DNA of 5,381 nt from JAJZQH01 sp041658465 (GTDB lineage: Bacteria > UBA10199 > 2-02-FULL-44-16 > JAAZCA01). Below the pieces are notes generated by a model. It was not told where the DNA came from. It worked only from the letters and a program-made list of their open reading frames with translations, and ran no database searches. Where the stretch lies: the NCBI GenBank assembly GCA_041658465.1, contig JBBAAC010000168.1, forward strand, positions 1 through 5,381, read 5' to 3'. A program made the translations under genes and the position numbers. Of this stretch, positions 1-5,381 are shown one piece after another (within the stretch, counting starts at the first letter, position 1; every line of letters begins with the position of its first letter).

Positions 1-1291
1 CGTCAGACATGGAGTTGACCGCCGTCAGCGTCTTCTGCCGCTCGGATTCAATCTCCAGGCGCGCCTTCTCGTTGTCGTCCAGCATGCTGAAGAGCACTCC
101 CTGATAGCGCTCCAGGTCCTCCGCGTGTGCGCGGAGCTGCGAGAGAAGTGCATTGACCTCGCGCATGTCTCGGGCGATGCAGACCAACCCGTGCGACTTG
201 CCTCCGCGATCTAATATCTGGGCGGCCGAGAGATTGACGGGAATCAGGCGCCCATCCTTTGTGCGAAGCTCCGCCGTGACGTTGGAGAGCGAACCCGCTG
301 CAAAGAGCGAAGACCATCGCGACGCAGCGAGCGGATGATCACCTTCGTGAGGGAATACGGCGTCGACGAGCGTGCCGGAAAGCTCCATGGTTTTGTATCC
401 GAGGAGAAACTCCGCGGCATTGTTGAGCGAAATAATCCTGCGGTCCGCGTCGAGGACTACCATGGCTTCGTTCATCGATCCCACGATATTCTCCACATAA
501 TCCTTGGACACTGTGGTTTCCTTGAGGGCTCCGGCCATGGCGTTGAAGGCCCTGGCCACCGCACCGACCTCGTCGTCGGTGGAGATGTCGAGCGATACAT
601 CCAGGTCCCCCTGCGACACCCTGCGAGCTCCCGATTCAAGCTCCTTGAGCGATCGCGTGATCAGCCTGCTGATGTAGAAGGAGAGAAAAACTCCAATGGC
701 CAGGACGAGGACGCCGATCATCGCCGATACGAGCATGGCCGTCCGGACGGCGGCACCTATCCTCGACCTCGATATGCCGATCCTTATGAACCCCACGGTC
801 TTGAAACTCTTCAGCTCCCCGCCCTTCCCCTGGAGCAATGTCTCGGAGAGCTCCTCCTCCTGCTGATACTGTATCGGCGAATAAAATTCGTCGATACTGA
901 TGCCGGCCGCCTTTATCGTCCCGCCGAAATAGGGCCCGGCTGCATTGAGCGGCGCCTCAATCTGCTGCGACTCGACGCTCAGATCGATCGCGATCCGTGA
1001 GAACTGTTTGAGGATCTTTCCGCTTGAGTCATATGCCACCGTGTAGAGGATCTCCGGATCGCTCGTCGCGATTGCGAAGGGCTGATCGAGAAGCGAGGGC
1101 TCCTCCGCTATCATGCCCAGCGCGCTGCTATGGGCGAGGCTCTGCGCGAGGGAGAGACCGGAATCCCTCTGGTAACGCTCCAGCGAGTTGCGCGAGTGAA
1201 AGGCGAAGTACACGACAAAAAGACCGGTGAGCACCACAACAACAAATGTCACCATCAGCAGGATGCGATTTGCAAGGCTCTTTATCTTCAT
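1..1291 (-). CDS. Membrane sensor protein with periplasmic domain, HAMP and PAS (3' end outside window)
   Basis: An open frame of 430 codons runs from ATG at 1291-1289 to the window edge without a stop, so the C-terminus is missing. I see a short basic N-terminus (MKIKS), a first membrane helix at about 9-31, a periplasmic region of about 150 residues, and a second helix at about 185-207. A HAMP linker follows at about 207-258 (GDLDVSLDISTDDEVGAVARAFN), then a PAS domain at about 265-376 and a charged coiled coil at about 378-425. The periplasmic part has Cache-like features (VAYDSSGKIL near 85-94, VGFIRIGIS near 166-174), though this is a loose resemblance. The last residues (LTAVNSMSD) look like the start of a second PAS domain. 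The output domain could be a histidine kinase, a GGDEF domain or another module; it cannot be told here. GAGG at 1302-1299 lies 7 nt before the ATG, and the start overlaps the preceding stop (ATGA), suggesting translational coupling. Its likely role is to sense a periplasmic ligand linked to the two genes upstream. Confidence 0.9.
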   Translation of the reverse strand, partial: MKIKSLANRILLMVTFVVVVLTGLFVVYFAFHSRNSLERYQRDSGLSLAQSLAHSSALGMIAEEPSLLDQPFAIATSDPEILYTVAYDSSGKILKQFSRIAIDLSVESQQIEAPLNAAGPYFGGTIKAAGISIDEFYSPIQYQQEEELSETLLQGKGGELKSFKTVGFIRIGISRSRIGAAVRTAMLVSAMIGVLVLAIGVFLSFYISRLITRSLKELESGARRVSQGDLDVSLDISTDDEVGAVARAFNAMAGALKETTVSKDYVENIVGSMNEAMVVLDADRRIISLNNAAEFLLGYKTMELSGTLVDAVFPHEGDHPLAASRWSSLFAAGSLSNVTAELRTKDGRLIPVNLSAAQILDRGGKSHGLVCIARDMREVNALLSQLRAHAEDLERYQGVLFSMLDDNEKARLEIESERQKTLTAVNSMSD

Positions 1292-2199
1292 CGATAGACC
1301 TCTACCGCCTCGGCTATCACCTGCGGGGAAATAGTGATCCCCATCCTCTTCGCAGCCTTGAGGTTGAGGACTATCCCGGCCTTCCTCGCAGGTTCATACG
1401 GAATAGAGGACGCCGCCGCACCGGAAACGATCCTCTGCGCTATTTCGGCTGCCTGAACGCCGTTGTCCTTGTAGTCGGTGGCAAGTGCCGCGAGCGCGCC
1501 CTCGCTCACGTACTTCTGCGAAATGGCGAAGACCGGCACATTGCCCTTGAGGGATGCGGCGAATATCGCCTCAAATGCGCCCTGAGAAGACGTTACCGAG
1601 TCGGGTATCATGAGCAGCACATCGCACCGAGTCATAATCGATGCGGCCTGGCGAACCACTTCGCCGACGGTCGCGGCCTGCTCCGCCACTATTTCGAGCC
1701 CCAAGCCTGCTGCCGCGCGGCGCGCCTCGTCAAGATAATCGCCCCTGGATGTGCGCGAGTAGAGCGCGCCGATCCTGGAGGCGGCCGGCACGACTTTCTT
1801 GATCGCCGCGAGCGCGGCCCTCGCCGACGGTTCCAGGAAGACGCCCGTGATGTCCCTGCCGGAAAGCCCTTCCACCGCCGGGGAGAGCGTCATCGCGAAG
1901 ACGATGGGCTTTTCCGTTACTCGCAGCTTGAGAAACTTGAGGGCATTGGAGCCCAGGGCCACCACTACCGGGCACGGCGAATTTCTGACCTTGTCTGCCA
2001 CCTCCCCCGCAAACGCGGGGTTGTCGCCCAGCACCATCTCCTCCACGGGGCCTTTGAACGCCTTCTTGAACCCATCCATCGCCTCGACATAGGGCTTGAT
2101 GCCGCTCGAGAGCACGGCACACACCTTCTGCGCGCGAGCGAGCCCGGGCATCAGGATGAGCAGGATCAAGATCAACAGGATGTAAAGACGCCTCTTCAC
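1288..2199 (-). CDS. Periplasmic ABC-type substrate-binding protein, TrpX-like family
   Basis: This 303-residue protein resembles the ABC_sub_bind family (Pfam PF04392), whose best-known members are TrpX-like amino-acid-binding proteins. I choose the GTG at 2199 because it gives a textbook signal peptide: basic KRR, a Leu/Ile-rich core at about 5-19, and cleavage after ARA at residue 23. A farther in-frame ATG at 2283 would add 28 residues lying inside the receptor gene and would spoil the signal peptide. Two Rossmann-like lobes are suggested by VVVALGSNALKFL (78-90), SRIGALYSRTS (141-151), CDVLLMIPDS (192-201) and NVPVFAISQKYVSEGALAAL (220-239). The C-terminal NLKAAKRMGITISPQV (279-294) is characteristic of the family. 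Length is usual for the family. No lipobox is seen, so it should be soluble in the periplasm. No permease or ATPase gene is adjacent. It sits 7 nt after the receptor stop and overlaps the sensor start, so it may present ligand to the sensor rather than feed a transporter. The ligand is unknown. Confidence 0.88.
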   Translation of the reverse strand: MKRRLYILLILILLILMPGLARAQKVCAVLSSGIKPYVEAMDGFKKAFKGPVEEMVLGDNPAFAGEVADKVRNSPCPVVVALGSNALKFLKLRVTEKPIVFAMTLSPAVEGLSGRDITGVFLEPSARAALAAIKKVVPAASRIGALYSRTSRGDYLDEARRAAAGLGLEIVAEQAATVGEVVRQAASIMTRCDVLLMIPDSVTSSQGAFEAIFAASLKGNVPVFAISQKYVSEGALAALATDYKDNGVQAAEIAQRIVSGAAASSIPYEPARKAGIVLNLKAAKRMGITISPQVIAEAVEVYR

Positions 2200-2202
2200 T
2201 AT

Positions 2203-2208
2203 CCTCCT
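2203..2208 (-). promoter_or_regulatory. Shine-Dalgarno AGGAGG for the binding-protein gene, overlapping the receptor stop
   Basis: AGGAGG begins with the last two bases of the receptor's TAG stop (2209-2207) and is separated by only 3 nt from the GTG at 2199. The match is perfect but the spacing is shorter than the usual 5-9 nt. The signal peptide that follows supports GTG as the start. The arrangement suggests that ribosomes ending the receptor reinitiate on the binding-protein gene. Confidence 0.75.
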
Positions 2209-4282
2209 AGAACTGATAACGCACCGACCCCCAGATATTGAAGCGGGGTCGCTCCGCAAGGACCAGATTGAACCTGGAATCAAAAGGCGGCACCTGGTAC
2301 GAGTTGTTGTTGAGGATATTGTTCGCGGCCACCGCTATCTCAAGGTGATCGCGTATCGGCCAGTATGCCACCCTCGCATTGAGCAGATAGAAGCTGTTCA
2401 CGTTAGCGAGCGGAGTGATCGGGAAGTTTATGACGCCCGCCTGGAACTGATGGCTCTGCGTGTAATTGAAGTCGATATTGGCCGTCAGCCTCCTGCCGAA
2501 CCAGTAGCCGCGGAGGCCCGCGCCCGCCTTGTTCCTGGGGTTGCCGAGGTTGGGCGTCGAATTGAAGTTATTGTTTATCGGCGTGAAGTGCTCGTACGAC
2601 CAGTTCGCGTAGCCCTCGAGCCACGAAGAGACCTCTCCTGTTATGCCGATCTCGCCGCCCACGCCGGCTGCCCCGCCGTCGTTAATAAACGAGGCCACCG
2701 GCCCCGTGGCAGCGAATGCCAGCTGCGGCACTATCAAATCGTTGAGCCGGTAATAGAAGAAGTCGGCGCGCACGGTAACGCCGTCTATCGGCACTATCGT
2801 ATTGCCGACGTCCAGATAGAGGACGCGCTCTGCGTGGAGGTTGCGGTTGCCGACGATGGTACCTGTTGAAGCGGCGAGGAGCGGCTGCAAAATGCCCGCG
2901 TAGTAGTGGATGTAGTTGGGCGTATTGAAGGCAGAGCCGAACCCGAGTCTCAGCGTGTAGCGCGGGTGGATCAGGAAGACGGTGCTTCCGTTCGCAGAAA
3001 TGTTAAGCCCGGCAAAGTTCTGCTGATAGTCCGCGCGCATGCCCCCGGTGAGGATCACCCAGTCGAAGAATCTGAATTCATCCTGCAGGAACCCTGCGTA
3101 GTTGTTGATGGATCTAACGGACCGATCGATCAGGTTCGCAAACCGGTATTCGGCCCCATAGGTCATGGTATTTCTGACATCCGCACTTATATCGAAGGCG
3201 AACGAATACTGAAGTATGGCATCGACGTTGTCCACGATTACAGTGCCAAGCGCCGGCAGGTTCTTGCTCGACATATAGTGCCGCTCCCAATACGACTGGT
3301 AATCGAGCTTGCCGAACTTGCCGAAGTCATGCGAGATCTTCGCATCCACCACGCTGCGGCGCTCGTCACCGCCCACTATGCCGCCGAAATCCACGAGACC
3401 GAAGTCCTGCGTGATCCCTGCCATGAGGCTTGCGCGCGTATTGTCCGTCGGTTCCGCCAGGAATTTGCCTGTCGCGGAAAAGGTCTCTTCCGACTTGTTG
3501 GTATTGAAGTTGGGGATACCGGAGAACTGGTTTAATCGAAGGTAGTGACCCGTCACCTTGTACCAGTAGTTCTCTGCGAATTTGCCGGCGTTTCTGAAGT
3601 CGGCCGTCCCAAGATAATACTGGCCGCCGCCTCCCATGAGCTCTGTGCGCGTCTCCTCGGGGTCATATGTGACGATATTGATGATGCCGAGCATCGCCTT
3701 GTTGCCGTACAACGCGGACATCGGCCCCTTAATCAGCTCCACGCGCTTTATGTCGGAGAGGGGCACGGGTATCTGCTCCCAGATCGTGCCGTTCAGGAAC
3801 TCGTGATAGAACGTGCGGCCGTCTATCAGCACGGCGATCCGCTGCCCGCCGGCGATCGGGCCTGCGAAGCCTCGCATCGAGACCTGGGTCTCATTGCTCG
3901 TGATCGATACCACGCCCATGCCGGGCACGCGGCGGAAGACCTCTGCCAGGCTGTGCGCACCGGACTGGATGATGTCCTCATGCGTGACGACGGTCACGTT
4001 CGCAGGCGCCTCCGAGAGCTTCATCTCCCGCCTGCCCGGGCCCGTAACGAGCTCTTCTCTGCCGAAGTAGAGCTGTTCTTCCAGCGAGGCAGGCGCCTGC
4101 GCCTCAGCGGATCCTGCTTCGCCTGTGGATTGAGTCCCTTCGATCGTCACATCGGCTTCCTTGCCGGTCTCCTTTGCAGGCACAGAGCTGGAGGGCGTGA
4201 AGATGCACGCTGCGGCAAGGATGGCTATCGTAGTTTTGGACAGTATTGTTTTTTGGAGTGTCGATGAGGCTGGGAACTCCAT
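2207..4282 (-). CDS. TonB-dependent outer-membrane receptor
   Basis: This 691-residue protein should form a gated 22-strand beta-barrel in the outer membrane and import a scarce ligand using energy from TonB-ExbB-ExbD. The N-terminus has a signal peptide (Lys 11 and 16, hydrophobic core about 17-28, possible cleavage after VPA at 36). A Glu/Ala/Thr-rich linker (37-75) leads to the plug domain at about 85-207, with EAPANVTVVTHEDI (91-104), VSMRGFAG (134-141) and the strong signature RVELIKGPMSALYGNKA (180-196). The rest is barrel: GNRNLHAERVLYLDVGN matches the conserved NP-L-PE-type segment, VAANNILNN lies near 651-659, and the protein ends in the terminal aromatic YQF expected for BAM-assembled barrels. 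The only cysteine is in the signal peptide. EELVTG (76-81) is a weak TonB-box candidate. GGGGG at 4293-4289, 6 nt from the ATG, supports the start. It is the first gene of the leftward operon. The substrate (siderophore, cobalamin, heme, peptide or other) cannot be told from sequence. Confidence 0.96.
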   Translation of the reverse strand: MEFPASSTLQKTILSKTTIAILAAACIFTPSSSVPAKETGKEADVTIEGTQSTGEAGSAEAQAPASLEEQLYFGREELVTGPGRREMKLSEAPANVTVVTHEDIIQSGAHSLAEVFRRVPGMGVVSITSNETQVSMRGFAGPIAGGQRIAVLIDGRTFYHEFLNGTIWEQIPVPLSDIKRVELIKGPMSALYGNKAMLGIINIVTYDPEETRTELMGGGGQYYLGTADFRNAGKFAENYWYKVTGHYLRLNQFSGIPNFNTNKSEETFSATGKFLAEPTDNTRASLMAGITQDFGLVDFGGIVGGDERRSVVDAKISHDFGKFGKLDYQSYWERHYMSSKNLPALGTVIVDNVDAILQYSFAFDISADVRNTMTYGAEYRFANLIDRSVRSINNYAGFLQDEFRFFDWVILTGGMRADYQQNFAGLNISANGSTVFLIHPRYTLRLGFGSAFNTPNYIHYYAGILQPLLAASTGTIVGNRNLHAERVLYLDVGNTIVPIDGVTVRADFFYYRLNDLIVPQLAFAATGPVASFINDGGAAGVGGEIGITGEVSSWLEGYANWSYEHFTPINNNFNSTPNLGNPRNKAGAGLRGYWFGRRLTANIDFNYTQSHQFQAGVINFPITPLANVNSFYLLNARVAYWPIRDHLEIAVAANNILNNNSYQVPPFDSRFNLVLAERPRFNIWGSVRYQF

Positions 4283-4300
4283 TTTACACCCCCAAGTGTA

Positions 4301-4336
4301 GGCCTCGATCCTAATTTATGCCGAAAAAAATGCCAA
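4301..4336 (-). promoter_or_regulatory. Putative sigma70-type promoter of the receptor operon
   Basis: Read on the minus strand, TTGGCA (4336-4331, five of six matches to TTGACA) is followed after exactly 17 nt by TAGGAT (4313-4308, four of six matches to TATAAT). The spacer contains a run of seven T. A start near 4301 would give a leader of about 19 nt carrying the GGGGG ribosome-binding site at 4293-4289. The leader is too short for a riboswitch, so any control probably acts on transcription initiation. This is a motif reading only. Confidence 0.55.
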
Positions 4337-4354
4337 GACATATCCGGGGGTTTG

Positions 4355-4404
4355 GGCGCTTGTCGCCACGCATGAAAAAGATGTTTGGCTGCAGGCGCAT
4401 CGCC
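4355..4404. repeat. Two GGCG/CGCC inverted repeats in the divergent promoter region
   Basis: GGCG-cttgt-CGCC lies at 4355-4367 and GGCG-cat-CGCC at 4394-4404. They have the same 4-bp arms, start 39 bp apart, and each is followed within a few bases by a CATG or TATG tetranucleotide. The first lies upstream of the leftward -35 element. The second lies just upstream of the candidate rightward -35. They could be operator half-sites for a regulator acting on both units, but 4-bp GC arms can arise by chance in DNA of this composition. Confidence 0.2.
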
Positions 4405-4408
4405 GCTA

Positions 4409-4438
4409 TGGACAGTCGGCACTGCTTTGAGATAGCAT
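4409..4438 (+). promoter_or_regulatory. Candidate promoter of the rightward gene, implying a nearly leaderless mRNA
   Basis: TGGACA (4409-4414, five of six matches to the -35 consensus) is followed after 18 nt by TAGCAT (4433-4438, four of six to the -10). Transcription would start near 4445, only about 3 nt before the ATG at 4448. This fits the absence of a well-placed Shine-Dalgarno. The assignment is tentative because a promoter farther upstream cannot be excluded. Confidence 0.3.
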
Positions 4439-4447
4439 GCGCTCATC

Positions 4448-5182
4448 ATGAGCACCGCAAGGCAGGACCAGACCAATATCCCGACCGGGCTCGATGACTT
4501 CCTGCTCGAGAAGACGGTCCGAGGCCAGATCGTCGGCAGCTGGGGATTCAATCCCATCGTGGATTTCCGGCGCATGAACGCCGAGGAGACAAACGTCTGG
4601 TTCTTCGAACAGGTCTTCAATTTCCTGAGATCGTTCTTCGGGCTCGTGGTCCCGGACAGCATGGAGATTACGACCTACAACGCCAGCCGACAGATCAACA
4701 AGGACAACCTTAACCAGATGACGTTCCTGGACGAACTCATGCTCGTCCTCAAGGGACTCACGGAGCCGATGTGGTGTGTGCGGCTCAACCTCAACATGGT
4801 GGGATTCCTCCGGACCGACTGGGACCCGGACAAGCCGGTGCGGCTGCAGATCCAGGAGCCGGCTACGTTCATCGTGTGGGGCGGTCCGGATGAGACGGGA
4901 TTTCAGACATTCTCGCTCGGCTATCGCCTGTTCGCCGAGCAGAAACTGGAAGGGGAACACGCGCTCTTATGGTCCATGAACCAGCCGCTCCTGGAGAAGG
5001 CCCTCAAGAAGTGGGAGCGCCAGAGCAAGCGGCACATCGAGGTGGTGGCCAGCAACTCAAACGACCTGCCGCTTTACAGGCATGGTTTCTCAAAGCCCGC
5101 TCCGTCAGCACCCCGCCCAAAACCGGCGCCAGAAGGCCCGATAGTGGATACCATCCCCGACCTTGAAGACCTCATGTTGTGA
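4448..5182 (+). CDS. Hypothetical protein, Trp-rich, with Pro-rich linker and acidic C-terminal tail
   Basis: I do not recognise this 244-residue protein. It lacks a signal peptide or a clear membrane segment, so it is probably cytoplasmic. An apparently folded part (about 12-210) is rich in aromatic residues, with seven tryptophans (32, 51, 109, 125, 144, 175, 189) and an aromatic stretch VWFFEQVFNFLRSFFG (50-65). LNLNMVGFLRTDWDPDKP (113-130) and FIVWGGPDETGFQTFSLGYR (141-160) look like beta-strand segments, and an amphipathic helix follows at about 179-194. Residues 215-230 form a Lys/Pro/Ala linker (KPAPSAPRPKPAPEG) before the tail IVDTIPDLEDLML, which looks like a short docking motif. The single cysteine is at 110. 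An in-frame TAG at 4433 and the next internal ATG at 4574 make 4448 the natural start, although the only purine-rich stretch (GAGA, 4429-4432) is 15 nt away. Codon structure and composition match the neighbours. It is divergent from the receptor operon and nothing shows a functional link. Confidence 0.85.
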   Translation: MSTARQDQTNIPTGLDDFLLEKTVRGQIVGSWGFNPIVDFRRMNAEETNVWFFEQVFNFLRSFFGLVVPDSMEITTYNASRQINKDNLNQMTFLDELMLVLKGLTEPMWCVRLNLNMVGFLRTDWDPDKPVRLQIQEPATFIVWGGPDETGFQTFSLGYRLFAEQKLEGEHALLWSMNQPLLEKALKKWERQSKRHIEVVASNSNDLPLYRHGFSKPAPSAPRPKPAPEGPIVDTIPDLEDLML

Positions 5183-5185
5183 TCA

Positions 5186-5281
5186 ATGCAAATCTTTAAC
5201 ATCCCGAGGAAACCGCCAAGCAGGCAGGTCGATTCCGTGCCGGAATACGCGATGACCGGCGACTGGCTCCGTTCTCTCTAA
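5186..5281 (+). CDS. Doubtful 31-codon small ORF
   Basis: An ATG 3 nt after the TGA of the hypothetical gene opens a 31-codon frame (MQIFNIPRKPPSRQ...) ending in TAA at 5279-5281. The close spacing would allow translational coupling, and the product would be basic near its N-terminus. There is no Shine-Dalgarno in the preceding bases and no recognisable motif, and the ORF contains the inverted repeat at 5232-5246. I think it is more likely chance than a gene. Confidence 0.12.
   Translation: MQIFNIPRKPPSRQVDSVPEYAMTGDWLRSL
5232..5246. repeat. Perfect 6-bp inverted repeat ATTCCG-tgc-CGGAAT
   Basis: A perfect 6-bp stem with a 3-nt loop lies 50 bp after the stop of the hypothetical gene. An outer TCG (5229-5231) can pair with CGA (5250-5252) past a 3-nt bulge. 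With no T-tract on either strand it is not a typical Rho-independent terminator. It might protect the mRNA 3' end or be a protein-binding palindrome. Confidence 0.3.
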
Positions 5282-5381
5282 CCTTGTCCATCGCCACTGC
5301 GTGAGCGGGGTCCCCAGCCCATCATCTCGCAAGCCGACACCGAGTTTAGCTCAACCTATAAGGCTAACGGTGAATCACTAG

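Larger units (their letters stand above)
5183..5381. other. Intergenic tail with no convincing gene
   Basis: After the stop at 5180-5182 I find no well-supported coding region on either strand, and all three minus-strand frames entering from the right edge hit stops within about 30 bp. Short inverted repeats are present: ATTCCG-tgc-CGGAAT at 5232-5246; TGCG(t)GAG at 5298-5305 pairing with CTCGCA at 5326-5331 around a GGGGtCCCC palindrome; and TTAGC/GCTAA at 5346-5367. None is followed by a T-run, so no classical intrinsic terminator can be named for the upstream gene. Confidence 0.5.

Noticed and set aside
335..1000. Plus-strand open frame of 221 codons opposite the sensor gene
   Set aside because: Composition is rich in Arg, His and Gly with no motif. 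The minus strand carries continuous HAMP and PAS coding across the same bases.
1246..2241. Plus-strand open frame of 331 codons opposite the binding-protein gene
   Set aside because: Its translation is Arg/His-rich without domain features, while the minus strand encodes a protein with a signal peptide and family motifs. It is an antisense shadow of GC-rich codons.
4205..4210. Possible lipoprotein cleavage at Cys26 of the receptor (LAAAC)
   Set aside because: The -3 position is Ala rather than Leu/Val/Ile, and a TonB receptor is a barrel, not a lipoprotein. A signal peptidase I site after VPA fits better.
2906..4267. Two plus-strand open frames (2906-3535 and 3545-4267) opposite the receptor
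   Set aside because: They lie wholly within the convincing receptor gene and show no family features or plausible start signals.
4225..4662. Minus-strand open frame of 145 codons across the receptor start and intergenic region
   Set aside because: It overlaps the receptor signal peptide in another frame and runs through the predicted promoter. No coding features were seen.
4406..4960. Minus-strand open frame of 184 codons opposite the hypothetical gene
   Set aside because: It has a His/Glu/Arg-rich shadow-like composition and no Shine-Dalgarno. The plus-strand frame has normal protein composition and a distinct domain-linker-tail layout. Since neither has a recognised family, a small doubt remains.
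5232..5246. Rho-independent terminator after the hypothetical gene
   Set aside because: The hairpin is perfect but has no T-run on either side, so it was recorded only as an inverted repeat.
5195..5292. Minus-strand 31-codon frame starting MDKVREN in the tail
   Set aside because: Very short, no ribosome-binding site and no recognisable product. It is consistent with chance.

Overview
The window looks like chromosomal DNA from a Gram-negative, moderately GC-rich bacterium. A TonB-dependent outer-membrane receptor proves an outer membrane. Pairing such a receptor with a TrpX-like periplasmic binding protein and a multi-domain HAMP/PAS sensor recalls deltaproteobacterial-type genomes (Desulfobacterota, Myxococcota and related uncultured lineages). 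That placement is inference from gene content, not from a marker gene.

The layout is two divergent transcription units around a 165-bp intergenic region (4283-4447). Leftward, on the minus strand, run three tightly packed genes. The first is a 691-residue TonB-dependent receptor (4282-2207). The second is a 303-residue secreted ABC-type substrate-binding protein of the TrpX-like family (2199-1288), which starts at GTG and whose Shine-Dalgarno overlaps the receptor's stop codon. The third is a membrane sensor (1291 to beyond position 1), which overlaps the binding-protein gene by ATGA. The sensor has two membrane segments, a periplasmic domain, HAMP, PAS and a coiled coil. It is cut by the window edge just where a second PAS domain seems to begin, so its output domain is not visible. 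A good sigma70-like promoter (TTGGCA, 17 nt, TAGGAT) lies directly upstream of the receptor.

Read together, the operon encodes an outer-membrane gate, a periplasmic ligand-binding protein and an inner-membrane sensor, with no ABC permease or ATPase in view. A plausible but unproven reading is that a small molecule enters through the receptor, is bound by the periplasmic protein and is reported to the sensor.

Rightward lies one gene of unknown function (4448-5182, 244 residues). It is tryptophan-rich, has a Pro/Ala/Lys-rich linker and ends in a short acidic-hydrophobic tail. It lacks a convincing Shine-Dalgarno and may be transcribed as a nearly leaderless mRNA. The last 199 bp (5183-5381) contain no convincing gene, only some short inverted repeats and a doubtful 31-codon ORF. 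I see no RNA genes, CRISPR arrays, insertion sequences or attachment sites.
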